Part shown: piece after piece, positions 6,099 through 12,261 of the stretch
Position numbering within the stretch: the first letter of the stretch is position 1
Layout: the number at the start of each line of letters is the position of its first letter
Assembly: GCA_013812265.1 (NCBI GenBank)
Contig: JACCTQ010000361.1
Span: 1 to 12,410 of the forward strand
Length of the DNA: 12,410 nt
Direction of reading: 5' to 3'
DNA from: Actinomycetota bacterium
GTDB lineage: Bacteria > Actinomycetota > Thermoleophilia > Gaiellales > Gaiellaceae
The notes under the pieces: generated by a model
What the model was told of the DNA's origin: nothing
The model's input: only the letters and a program-made list of their open reading frames with translations
Databases searched by the model: none
Translations under genes and position numbers: made by a program

Positions 6099-6482
6099 AT
6101 GCTCCCGTTCGTGGAAGCCGGATCGGTGCCGCTCGTCTCCCGTATCGACAACGTCCACATCTACGTGAGCGACATGGAGCGCTCGGCGGCGTTCTATCGC
6201 GACGTACTCGGAATCCCGCTTGCCGGCGGCGAGCACTGGATGGAAGCAGACCTCGGCGGCGTCCGCTTCGCTCTTCACCCCGCGCCGCCGGGTGCGCGCG
6301 AGCTTTCGTCCGGCACCGTGAGCGTCAACTTCCGGGTAGCCGACGCCGACGCCGCGGCCGAGCAGGTCCGGGCCGCGGGCCACGACGTGCGCGAGCAGAT
6401 GCGCGAGGAATACGGGACGTCGTTCGAGGTCGTCGATCCCGACGGTTACCGAGTCACGCTGTTCCAGCGGCCCCGCTCGTGA
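6099..6482 (+). CDS. VOC-superfamily (glyoxalase/bleomycin-resistance fold) protein
   Basis: A 127-aa protein with one vicinal-oxygen-chelate domain made of two beta-alpha-beta-beta-beta modules. The first module begins IDNVHIYVSDMERSAAFYRDVLGI, with H20 as likely metal ligand, and runs to VRFALH (H60). The second module has VNFRVADADAAAEQVRAAG and ends with SFEVVDPDGYRVTLFQ (E110). The substrate cannot be told; the fold covers lyases, dioxygenases, epimerases and resistance proteins. The start is uncertain: ATG 6099 leaves only 9 nt to the divergent rarA start, and GTG at 6111 or 6126 would also keep the domain whole, the latter with GGAAG 8 nt upstream. The stop overlaps the GTG start of the dioxygenase gene (GTGA, 6479-6482). 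Translational coupling suggests a role linked to that enzyme, but none is established. Confidence 0.88.
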   Translation: MLPFVEAGSVPLVSRIDNVHIYVSDMERSAAFYRDVLGIPLAGGEHWMEADLGGVRFALHPAPPGARELSSGTVSVNFRVADADAAAEQVRAAGHDVREQMREEYGTSFEVVDPDGYRVTLFQRPRS

Positions 6483-7252
6483 ACGACGCCGGCGCAACCG
6501 GCGGCGAACCGGTCGCCGAGGATCTCTCCGAGCCGGTGCTCCCGGGCCGTGGCGCGAGCGACTACGAGCGCTACCTGCGCACCGACGAGCTCCTCTCGCT
6601 GCAGAAGACGCCGGAGGAGTGGGAGCACCGCGACGAGCTCCTCTTCCAGACGGTTCACCAGTCGTCGGAGCTATGGCTGAAGCTCGCCTGGACCGAGGCG
6701 GAGGAGGCCACGCGCCTTCTGGACGAGCACGACGTCGCGCCCGCCCTCCGCCTGCTGCGGCGTGCGACCGAGTGCATGCGCACCGTCCACGCACTGCTCG
6801 ACATGCTCGAGCAGATGTCTCCGTGGGAGTACACGCGCTGGGTCCGCCCGCTGCTCGGGCACGGCAGCGGCTTCGACTCTCCCGGGTTCAACGGAGTGCG
6901 CCGCGTCTCGCCCGCGCTCGGTGAGGCATTCCATCGCCTTCGCCGGGCCGAGGGGCTTGCTCTCGCGGAGCTGTACCGGCGCGGGCGCGAGTTCGAGGAT
7001 CTGTACCAGCTCGCGGAGCTCCTGACGGAATGGGACGAGCGCGTGACGTTCTGGCGCGCCCGCCACTACCAGGTGGTGTCGCGGATCATCGGAGACGAGG
7101 TGGTCGGTACTCAGGGAACGCCGGTCGAGTTGTTGGGCGGCCTCATCAAGCGCAGGCTCTATCCGGAGCTCTGGCGAGTGCGAAACGAGCTGACCTCCCT
7201 TGCGCAGGCCCAGGCCGGCGGCGACTCGCCCGTTCCCGGGCACGGCCGCTAG
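6479..7252 (+). CDS. kynA: Tryptophan 2,3-dioxygenase family protein (divergent)
   Basis: A 257-aa all-helical, heme-dependent dioxygenase that would open the indole ring of L-Trp to N-formylkynurenine. Family features, in order: YERYLRTDELLSLQ (29-42); DELLFQTVHQSSELWLKL (52-69), whose H60 matches the active-site His; MSPWEYTRWVRPLLGHGSGFDSPGF (113-137), where R123 matches the carboxylate-binding Arg; and TFWRARHYQVVSRIIG (190-205), where H196 is the likely heme ligand. The next motif reads GTQGTPVELL where classical enzymes have GTGGSSG followed by aromatic residues, and SGFDS replaces SGFQS. Substrate range may therefore differ. GTG 6479 overlaps the upstream stop by 4 nt, and the M20 gene starts 11 nt downstream. 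Other kynurenine genes (formamidase, kynureninase) are not in view. Family assignment is good; exact substrate is open. Confidence 0.88.
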   Translation: MNDAGATGGEPVAEDLSEPVLPGRGASDYERYLRTDELLSLQKTPEEWEHRDELLFQTVHQSSELWLKLAWTEAEEATRLLDEHDVAPALRLLRRATECMRTVHALLDMLEQMSPWEYTRWVRPLLGHGSGFDSPGFNGVRRVSPALGEAFHRLRRAEGLALAELYRRGREFEDLYQLAELLTEWDERVTFWRARHYQVVSRIIGDEVVGTQGTPVELLGGLIKRRLYPELWRVRNELTSLAQAQAGGDSPVPGHGR

Positions 7253-7263
7253 GCAACAGTCGA

Positions 7264-8565
7264 ATGGCGACCGTCTCTCTTCGCGACGAGGTCACGGAGC
7301 TGCTGCAGCAGCTGATCCGCCTCGACACCGTCAATCCGCCCGGCAACGAGTCCGTCGCGGCAGAGCTCTTGCGGGACTACCTCGAGCAAAACGGCGTGCG
7401 CTGCGAGCTACTCGGCCGCGTCCCCGAACGGATGAACCTGATCGCCCGGATTCCGGGGTGCGCGGGCGGTCCCCGCCTGTTGTTCCTCTCCCACACGGAC
7501 ACCGTCCTCGCCGATCCGGCCGAATGGCGCGTCGATCCCTGGTCGGGAGAGGTGCTCGAGGGCCAGGTCTGGGGTCGGGGCGCCCTGGACATGAAAGGGC
7601 AGGTCGCGGCGAGCGCAGTCGCGATCGCCTCGCTGGCGCGCGAGGGCTTCGAGCCGGCCGGTGACCTGATCTTCGCTGCGTGCGCGGACGAAGAGGTGGG
7701 CGAGGGCGAGGACTTCGGGCTGCAGTGGCTCTGCCGCGAGCATCCGGAATCGGTCCGGGCCGAGTACTCGCTGAACGAGGGTGCCGGCGAGCGGCTCGAG
7801 CTCGGCGGCAAGACCTTCTACCTGTGCTCCACCGCGGAGAAGATGACAGCGCCTTTCCGCCTTCGCGTGCGCGGACGGAGCGGGCATGCCTCCATGCCGG
7901 CCATCGCCGACAACGCGCTGGTGAAGGCGGCGCGGCTGATCGAGGGGCTCGGCCGGTTCGCGGGCTCGCCCAGGCTCGGGCCCGAGACGGAGGCGCTGCT
8001 GGCGGCGATGACCGGGGGGCACGTTCCACCGGCCGAGCGGGCGCTCGCGACGGCACGGTCGGTTCATCCGCTCGCCGGTGAGCTGCTCGAGCCGCTGCTC
8101 GCCATGACGGTCTCCCCCACGATGATCCAAGCCTCCAACAAGCGAAACGTCATCCCCGCGGTCTGCGACGTGACGGTCGACTGCCGGCTTCTGCCCGGCC
8201 AGACGCAGGCCGAGGCGGAGCGCAGCGTGCGCTCGGCCCTGGGCGAGGGCGACTACGAGATCGAGTGGTTGCAGTCGTACGGAGGCACCCGGTCCCCTGC
8301 CGCCACGCCGCTCTGGAACGCTGTCGACTCCTTCGTCCGACAGATCGAGCCGGACGCGCGCGCATTGCCCGTGTGCCTCGCGGGCTTCACCGACAGCCAC
8401 TGGGTGAGAAGCGCCTTCGCTACGGTCGCGTACGGGTTCTTCCCGATGCGGGCGATGGAGGCCGAGCTCGCGTCGAGGTTGATCCATTCTGCCGACGAGC
8501 GCGTCGCCGTCGACGATCTCGCGCTCGGGGTGGACTTCCTGCGCCACGCGGCCACGTCGCTCTAG
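7264..8565 (+). CDS. M20-family metallohydrolase (peptidase/deacylase)
   Basis: A 433-aa zinc enzyme of the M20 clan, which hydrolyses amide bonds of N-acyl amino acids or small peptides in the cytosol. The two-metal site is readable: H77 and catalytic D79 in FLSHTDTV, bridging D109 in GALDMKG, E143 (base) and E144 in CADEEVG, E172 in LNEGAG, and a late His in RLIHSADERV (H408). The dimerisation insert (about 195-310) includes GRSGHASMPAIADNALVKAA, and NKRNVIPAVCDVTVDCRLLPG resumes the catalytic domain. The length fits the ArgE/DapE/carboxypeptidase G2-like groups, but the substrate cannot be assigned. It starts 11 nt after the dioxygenase gene without a clear Shine-Dalgarno, so it is probably cotranscribed. 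Acting on N-formylkynurenine would be an attractive but untested idea. Confidence in the family is high. Confidence 0.94.
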   Translation: MATVSLRDEVTELLQQLIRLDTVNPPGNESVAAELLRDYLEQNGVRCELLGRVPERMNLIARIPGCAGGPRLLFLSHTDTVLADPAEWRVDPWSGEVLEGQVWGRGALDMKGQVAASAVAIASLAREGFEPAGDLIFAACADEEVGEGEDFGLQWLCREHPESVRAEYSLNEGAGERLELGGKTFYLCSTAEKMTAPFRLRVRGRSGHASMPAIADNALVKAARLIEGLGRFAGSPRLGPETEALLAAMTGGHVPPAERALATARSVHPLAGELLEPLLAMTVSPTMIQASNKRNVIPAVCDVTVDCRLLPGQTQAEAERSVRSALGEGDYEIEWLQSYGGTRSPAATPLWNAVDSFVRQIEPDARALPVCLAGFTDSHWVRSAFATVAYGFFPMRAMEAELASRLIHSADERVAVDDLALGVDFLRHAATSL

Positions 8566-8576
8566 CACCCCGTAGC

Positions 8577-8582
8577 TACCCT
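8577..8582 (+). promoter_or_regulatory. Possible -10 (TACCCT) for leaderless DUF1385 transcript
   Basis: TACCCT fits the actinobacterial TANNNT -10 pattern and ends 6 nt before ATG 8589. No Shine-Dalgarno is visible between them. No convincing -35 is seen. Confidence 0.4.
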
Positions 8583-8588
8583 CTGTCC

Positions 8589-9422
8589 ATGGCGGACACG
8601 ATCCGGCTCGGCGGCATGGCGCTCACGAACGGCGTCCTGGTGCACGGCCCCACCGCCTGGGCGTGCGCCATTCGCCTCCCGGACGGGAAGTTGCGAGTGG
8701 CCTCCGACCGCAAGCGCTTCCGTGCCGCGGAGGTGAGAAACCCGGTGCTTCGTGGCCCGGCGCGGCTGGTCGAAGTGTTCAGCCTGCTTCCGCAGGTGCG
8801 GCGCCGGCTTCCGCAGGCGCGCCTGCCGTTCGAGCGGCCGGCGGTCCTGGCCGCGCTCGCGACCAGCGCGCTTGCCGTCAAAGGTGTGCGCGACTCGGAC
8901 GCAGTCGGTGCGGCCGCCCGTGAGTTGCTGACGGCGCTGCTCTCGCTCGCCCCGGCCGCAATCGCCCTGCGCGGATCGTCGCTCGCTGCGTACCACGGCG
9001 CCGAGCACATCTCGATCGGAACGTACGAGCACGGCGAGCAGCGCGGGAAGGAGCACGAGCGCTGCGGCTCCCATCTACTCGGGCCGCTTCTGGCCACGTC
9101 GGCTCTCGGCAATGCGATCGCGGCCCAGGCACCGTCCGCCCTTCGGGGTGCCGCGCGTGCGAGCGCGTGGCTCGGAGCCATGGCCGCCTCGACGGAGATC
9201 TTCGGCTGGATGGTGCGGAATCCCGACCACCCGCTCTCCAAGGCGCTCGCCAGGCCCGGCCACGAGCTGCAGCACCGGCTGGCGACCGCCGAGCCGGACG
9301 CCGAGCAGCTCGAGGTCGCCGGGGCCGCTCTCGCCGCCTGCCTGGAGCTCGAGAACGAGGAAACTGCCCGGGCGCGCTCCGGGGATGCCTCGCCGCGAGG
9401 CACGAGGAGACGGCGTGAGTGA
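8589..9422 (+). CDS. DUF1385 family protein (YqhQ-like)
   Basis: This 277-aa protein matches DUF1385, a conserved family of unknown reaction that is often described as a putative metal-dependent, membrane-associated protein. Diagnostic pieces are the opening LGGMALTNGVLVHGP (7-21; the family usually has GGQAVxEGVMMRGP), AAYHGAEHISIGTYEHG with two His and two Glu that may bind metal, ERCGSHLLGPLL, and the end segment HPLSKALARPGHELQHR with LEVAGAALAACLELE. Hydrophobic stretches around residues 78-93, 113-135 and 160-205 could be membrane helices. The central part has the typical family order, so the call rests on motif order and not on one match. It overlaps the nicotinate phosphoribosyltransferase start by 8 nt (GTGAGTGA), which implies coupled translation. 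Its function in that context is unknown. The Arg-rich C-terminal tail (RGTRRRRE) is formed where the next gene's ribosome site lies. Confidence 0.87.
   Translation: MADTIRLGGMALTNGVLVHGPTAWACAIRLPDGKLRVASDRKRFRAAEVRNPVLRGPARLVEVFSLLPQVRRRLPQARLPFERPAVLAALATSALAVKGVRDSDAVGAAARELLTALLSLAPAAIALRGSSLAAYHGAEHISIGTYEHGEQRGKEHERCGSHLLGPLLATSALGNAIAAQAPSALRGAARASAWLGAMAASTEIFGWMVRNPDHPLSKALARPGHELQHRLATAEPDAEQLEVAGAALAACLELENEETARARSGDASPRGTRRRRE
9404..9409 (+). promoter_or_regulatory. Shine-Dalgarno GAGGAG deciding the GTG start at 9415
   Basis: GAGGAG with a 5-nt spacer precedes GTG 9415. It lies inside the end of the DUF1385 gene and supports the GTG start over later candidates. Confidence 0.65.
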
Positions 9423-10539
9423 CACGGCTAGAGCCAGCCTTCGCCCGGGCGGAGCCGTCGCCGGGCAGGAACGTGCGGAGCGGCTACCGCCGGAGATCTT
9501 CGACCTCCCCGTGGAGAAGATGCGGGAGGGCTACTACACCGACGCGTACTTCAATCGCACACGGGAGACTCTGCTCGCGGACGGGCGCCATCCGCGGGTC
9601 GTGATGCAGGTCTTCCAGCGGAAGAACGCGGTGCTGGGCGGTATGGACGAGGCGATCGCGGTCCTGAAGCTCTGCTGCGACGAGTGGGATGCGCTCACCG
9701 TCCATGCCCTCTACGACGGGGACGAGATCGTCCCCTGGGAGACGGCGATGACGATCGAGGGCGACTACACGGTCTTCGCGCACCTCGAGACGGTGTATCT
9801 GGGCGTCCTCGCGCGGCGGACGCTGATCACCACGAACGTGCGGCGGGTGATCGAGGCCGCGAACGGCAAGCCGATCATCTTCATGCCGGCGCGTCACGAT
9901 CACCACCGGGTCCAGACCGGCGACGGGTACGCCGCGCACGTCGCCGGCGCGACGATCGGCATGGAGATCGGCGTGACGTCCGACGCGCAGGCCTCGTGGT
10001 GGGGCGGACGCGGGATCGGAACCGTTCCGCACTCCCTCGTCGCCGCCTACGGGGGGAACACGGTGCTGGCCGCGACGAAGTTCGCCGAGCACAGCGACCC
10101 GGACGCCAACATCGTCGTGCTGGTCGACTTCGACAACGATTCCGTGCGGACTGCCCTCGATGTCGCCCGGGCGCTCGGGGAGCGTCTGTGGGGAGTGCGT
10201 CTGGACACGTCGCGCAACCTGGTCGACCGCTCGCTGTGGGAGGACATGGGCGATTTCGACCCTCGCGGAGTGAACGAGCGCCTCGTTCGCAAGGTCCGCC
10301 AGGCCCTCGACGAGGACGGCTTCGAGCGGGTTAAGATCGTGGCCTCGGGCGGATTCGACGCCGAGCGGATCAGGGTTTTCGAGCAGCGGGGCGTTCCGGT
10401 GGATTCCTACGGCGTCGGCTCGGATCTCATCCGGGGCCAGCACGACTTCACGGCCGACATCGTGATGACGGACGGTCGCCCCACGGCCAAGGTGGGCCGC
10501 CGCTTTCGCCCGAATCCCCGGCTTCAGCTGGTTCGCTGA
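9415..10539 (+). CDS. pncB: Nicotinate phosphoribosyltransferase
   Basis: A 374-aa enzyme that makes nicotinate mononucleotide from nicotinate and PRPP, the entry to NAD through the Preiss-Handler route. The sequence follows the compact type also seen in archaea: KMREGYYTDAYFNRTRETLL (35-54), VPWETAMTIEGDYTVFAHLE (107-126), the central run around MPARHDHHRVQTGDGYAAH (157-175), GTVPHSL (202-208), VDFDN (237-241), VRLDT (261-265), IVASGGFD (308-315) and DSYGVGSDL (330-338), the usual substrate- and phosphate-binding positions of the barrel. Related quinolinate phosphoribosyltransferases share the fold; the N-terminal REGYYTDAYF block and the convergent nicotinamidase favour nicotinate. The GTG start overlaps the DUF1385 stop by 8 nt. 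The 3' end overlaps the convergent hydrolase by 16 nt. Confidence 0.94.
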   Translation: MSDTARASLRPGGAVAGQERAERLPPEIFDLPVEKMREGYYTDAYFNRTRETLLADGRHPRVVMQVFQRKNAVLGGMDEAIAVLKLCCDEWDALTVHALYDGDEIVPWETAMTIEGDYTVFAHLETVYLGVLARRTLITTNVRRVIEAANGKPIIFMPARHDHHRVQTGDGYAAHVAGATIGMEIGVTSDAQASWWGGRGIGTVPHSLVAAYGGNTVLAATKFAEHSDPDANIVVLVDFDNDSVRTALDVARALGERLWGVRLDTSRNLVDRSLWEDMGDFDPRGVNERLVRKVRQALDEDGFERVKIVASGGFDAERIRVFEQRGVPVDSYGVGSDLIRGQHDFTADIVMTDGRPTAKVGRRFRPNPRLQLVR

Positions 10540-11564
10540 GGTCGGGCGCCGATCTCGAGCCAGGACTCGATCGGATCGGTGGAGCGGACGACATGCATGC
10601 CGGCGTCCGCAAAGCGGGCGAACGCCTCCTCGGCGTCGTCCGTGTAGTCGACGACACCGGGGACGACCACCGGCGAGGTGCAGTCTTCCAGCAGGTAGAC
10701 CTTCCGGGCCAGCGCCTCGTCGCGAAGGGCGATCTCCGAGAGCAGGTCGTCGATCGTCCAGGCGACGCAATGGCTCTTCGCCTGGCCCGCCACGACCAGG
10801 GCGTCGAAGGCGAGCAGGCGCTCGACGAGCGCTACATCCTTCGTCGCGAGCGCCTCGCCGCCCGGTCCTTCGGTCACCTCGGGGCCGAGCATGGAGTAGT
10901 GCTCGGTGAGCGGGTCGGATCCCTTGACCTCGAAGTGCGCCCGGCTGGAACGGGCGATGCCGTGGAAGAAGACGGCCTCCTCGACAGCCGACACGAGGGC
11001 GTGGCCGATCCCGCCCAGCATGGCGTGGTAGGGCCACACCGTGAGGCTGTACTTGCCGCCGGCACGGAGCCTGCGGGTGTAGTGCAAGAGGTGTCGCTCG
11101 GCGTAGTCCGGGTCCACCCCGAGCGTGGGAAGGACGGCGGGGTCCACACGCCAGCGCCCCGCTTCGACGTCCTCGACTGACACGAGGGTATACGGTCCCG
11201 GGTGCTCGCCCGCCTCGCTCGCCAGGTAGGCGCTGTGGAAGATCTGGAAGGCCTGGTGCGTGTCGAGTGTGGAGACGATCTGCGTGATCCGGCCGAGGTT
11301 CCGGTAGACGAACTCGCAAAGCCGTCGGCTGTCGTCGAGTGCTCCCGTGCCGGATCGCCCCGCGACGTAGAGCTCGAAGCCCGGCGTGCAGAACGTGTTC
11401 TGGGCGTCGACGACGACGAGGCCGAGCGTGAAAGTGTCGTCCGCCGCCGGAGCGAGCTCGTGGCGCGCGGCCCAGCGGGCCGCCTCGGTCGCCCGCAGCT
11501 CGTAGGGCACCCGCCACACCTCACCCACCCGCTCCGGCTCGAAGTGGCTGGGAATCGGCAGCAC
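10524..11564 (-). CDS. Nicotinamidase-like cysteine hydrolase (isochorismatase family), unusually long
   Basis: A 346-aa member of the isochorismatase-like hydrolases. The Asp-Lys-Cys triad is visible: D53 in LVVVDAQNTFCTPG, K171 in AGGKYSLTVWPYHA and C266 in GQAKSHCVAWTIDDL. D101 and H103 in STLDTHQAF match the metal-site region. Facing the nicotinate phosphoribosyltransferase, it most likely converts nicotinamide to nicotinate, giving both steps of NAD salvage. It is far longer than typical PncA (about 180-220 aa). The extra length is an N-terminal extension of about 45 residues and a long insert between the metal region and the Lys, containing RWRVDPAVLPTLGVDPDYAERHL-like sequence, plus insertions before the Cys. 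The start is GTG 11564, fixed by an in-frame TAG four codons upstream. Alternatives are another amide or isochorismate substrate. The stop lies inside the convergent gene (16-nt overlap). Confidence 0.88.
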   Translation of the reverse strand: MLPIPSHFEPERVGEVWRVPYELRATEAARWAARHELAPAADDTFTLGLVVVDAQNTFCTPGFELYVAGRSGTGALDDSRRLCEFVYRNLGRITQIVSTLDTHQAFQIFHSAYLASEAGEHPGPYTLVSVEDVEAGRWRVDPAVLPTLGVDPDYAERHLLHYTRRLRAGGKYSLTVWPYHAMLGGIGHALVSAVEEAVFFHGIARSSRAHFEVKGSDPLTEHYSMLGPEVTEGPGGEALATKDVALVERLLAFDALVVAGQAKSHCVAWTIDDLLSEIALRDEALARKVYLLEDCTSPVVVPGVVDYTDDAEEAFARFADAGMHVVRSTDPIESWLEIGARPQRTS

Positions 11565-11599
11565 CGATCCAGTCTAGAGCGCGGTGACCGGGTTCCCGG

Positions 11600-11614
11600 C
11601 GCGATAGCATCGCG
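11600..11614. repeat. Short inverted repeat just upstream of the epimerase start
   Basis: CGCGAT-AGC-ATCGCG has perfect 6-bp arms and a 3-nt centre. It lies 3 nt before ATG 11618 in the 53-nt divergent gap and covers the putative -10. It could be an operator, or a small hairpin in the leader. Confidence 0.4.
11605..11610 (+). promoter_or_regulatory. Possible -10 (TAGCAT) for leaderless epimerase transcript
   Basis: TAGCAT fits TANNNT and ends 7 nt before ATG 11618, with no Shine-Dalgarno between. GTGACC at 11584-11589 could be a weak -35 with a 15-nt spacer. Confidence 0.4.
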
Positions 11615-11617
11615 GCA

Positions 11618-12031
11618 ATGGAGGCACGCGGGATCCATCACGTGGGCATGGCGGTCGCGGACCTGGACGACGCTCTCGCTACCTACGAGCGCCTGTTCTC
11701 GGCGGAGCTCCAGCACCGGGAAACCGTGCCGGCACAGGGCGTGGAGGCAGCCGCGGTTCGTCTGGGAACGAGCACCGTAGAGCTGCTCGCCTCGCTCGGG
11801 GACGAGACGCCTGTGGGCAAGTTCCTCGCCAAGCGCGGGCCCGGGATGCACCACGTCGCCTACCAGGTGGCCGACATCGAGGCGGCGCTCGCGTCGCTGC
11901 GCGAATCCGGCGTGCGCCTGATCGACGAGCAGCCGCGAACCGGCATCCGTGACTCGCGCGTCGCCTTTTTGCACCCGAAGTCCTCGGGCGGGGTGCTGAC
12001 CGAGATCGTCCAACCTGCGAAGGGACATTGA
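11618..12031 (+). CDS. mce: Methylmalonyl-CoA epimerase
   Basis: A 137-aa single-domain VOC enzyme that interconverts (S)- and (R)-methylmalonyl-CoA, linking propionyl-CoA breakdown to succinyl-CoA through methylmalonyl-CoA mutase. Expected metal ligands are visible: H8 in GIHHVGMAV, Q40 in VPAQGVEAA, H79 in GMHHVAYQV and E129 in GVLTEIVQ. Other family marks are STVELLASL, the TPVGKFLAKRGPGMHH stretch before the second module, and RVAFLHPKSSGGVLTEIVQP at the end. Length and ligand spacing match bacterial epimerases closely, so this is a confident call, unlike the generic VOC protein upstream. Mutase and propionyl-CoA carboxylase genes are not in view. The gene diverges from the nicotinamidase-like gene and is followed 4 nt later by the 72-aa ORF, so the two may be cotranscribed. 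Confidence 0.94.
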   Translation: MEARGIHHVGMAVADLDDALATYERLFSAELQHRETVPAQGVEAAAVRLGTSTVELLASLGDETPVGKFLAKRGPGMHHVAYQVADIEAALASLRESGVRLIDEQPRTGIRDSRVAFLHPKSSGGVLTEIVQPAKGH

Positions 12032-12035
12032 ACCT

Positions 12036-12254
12036 ATGGCCAGCCAGCGCGTCACGATCGGCTTCAACGGCTCTCAGGTGCTCGGCGTCAAGCTCGAGTC
12101 CAAAGACCTCGACGACCTGCTCGAGGCGCTGGCGGGCGCCGGCTGGCACGACCTGACCGTCGACGACGGCACGATCCGCCTGAACCTCGCGCAGGTCGCC
12201 TACGTCAGCACGAACCTCGACGAGCACCGCGTCGGGTTCGGCCTCGGCGCGTAG
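12036..12254 (+). CDS. Small protein of unknown function (72 aa), possibly DUF3107-like
   Basis: The ORF starts 4 nt after the epimerase stop, with AAGGGA about 10 nt before its ATG. The protein reads as a compact beta-alpha-beta unit: strand VTIGFNGSQVLGVKLE, helix DLDDLLEALAGAG, then strands HDLTVDD, TIRLNLAQVAYVST and a closing HRVGFG. There is no signal peptide, membrane segment, Cys or catalytic motif. The layout (short strand, helix, IxLNLAQVAYV strand and final RVGFG) recalls the small actinobacterial DUF3107 family, but the match is loose and made from memory. Balanced composition and proper codon style argue that it is a real gene. Its role with the epimerase is unknown. Confidence 0.75.
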   Translation: MASQRVTIGFNGSQVLGVKLESKDLDDLLEALAGAGWHDLTVDDGTIRLNLAQVAYVSTNLDEHRVGFGLGA

Positions 12255-12261
12255 CCCCGCC

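Noticed and set aside
6090..6794. N-terminal extension of RarA of 235 residues
   Set aside because: Arg-rich, antisense to the VOC and dioxygenase genes; RarA normally starts a few residues before the RPGTLDEFVGQ segment, as it does from 6089.
9484..11517. 677-codon minus-strand open frame across pncB and the hydrolase
   Set aside because: It is out of frame with both recognised genes, is Arg/Gly/His-rich, and is a typical high-GC shadow.
10874..12067. 397-codon minus-strand open frame across the epimerase
   Set aside because: It is antisense to the clear epimerase and out of frame with the hydrolase; low-complexity Ser/Arg/Thr composition.
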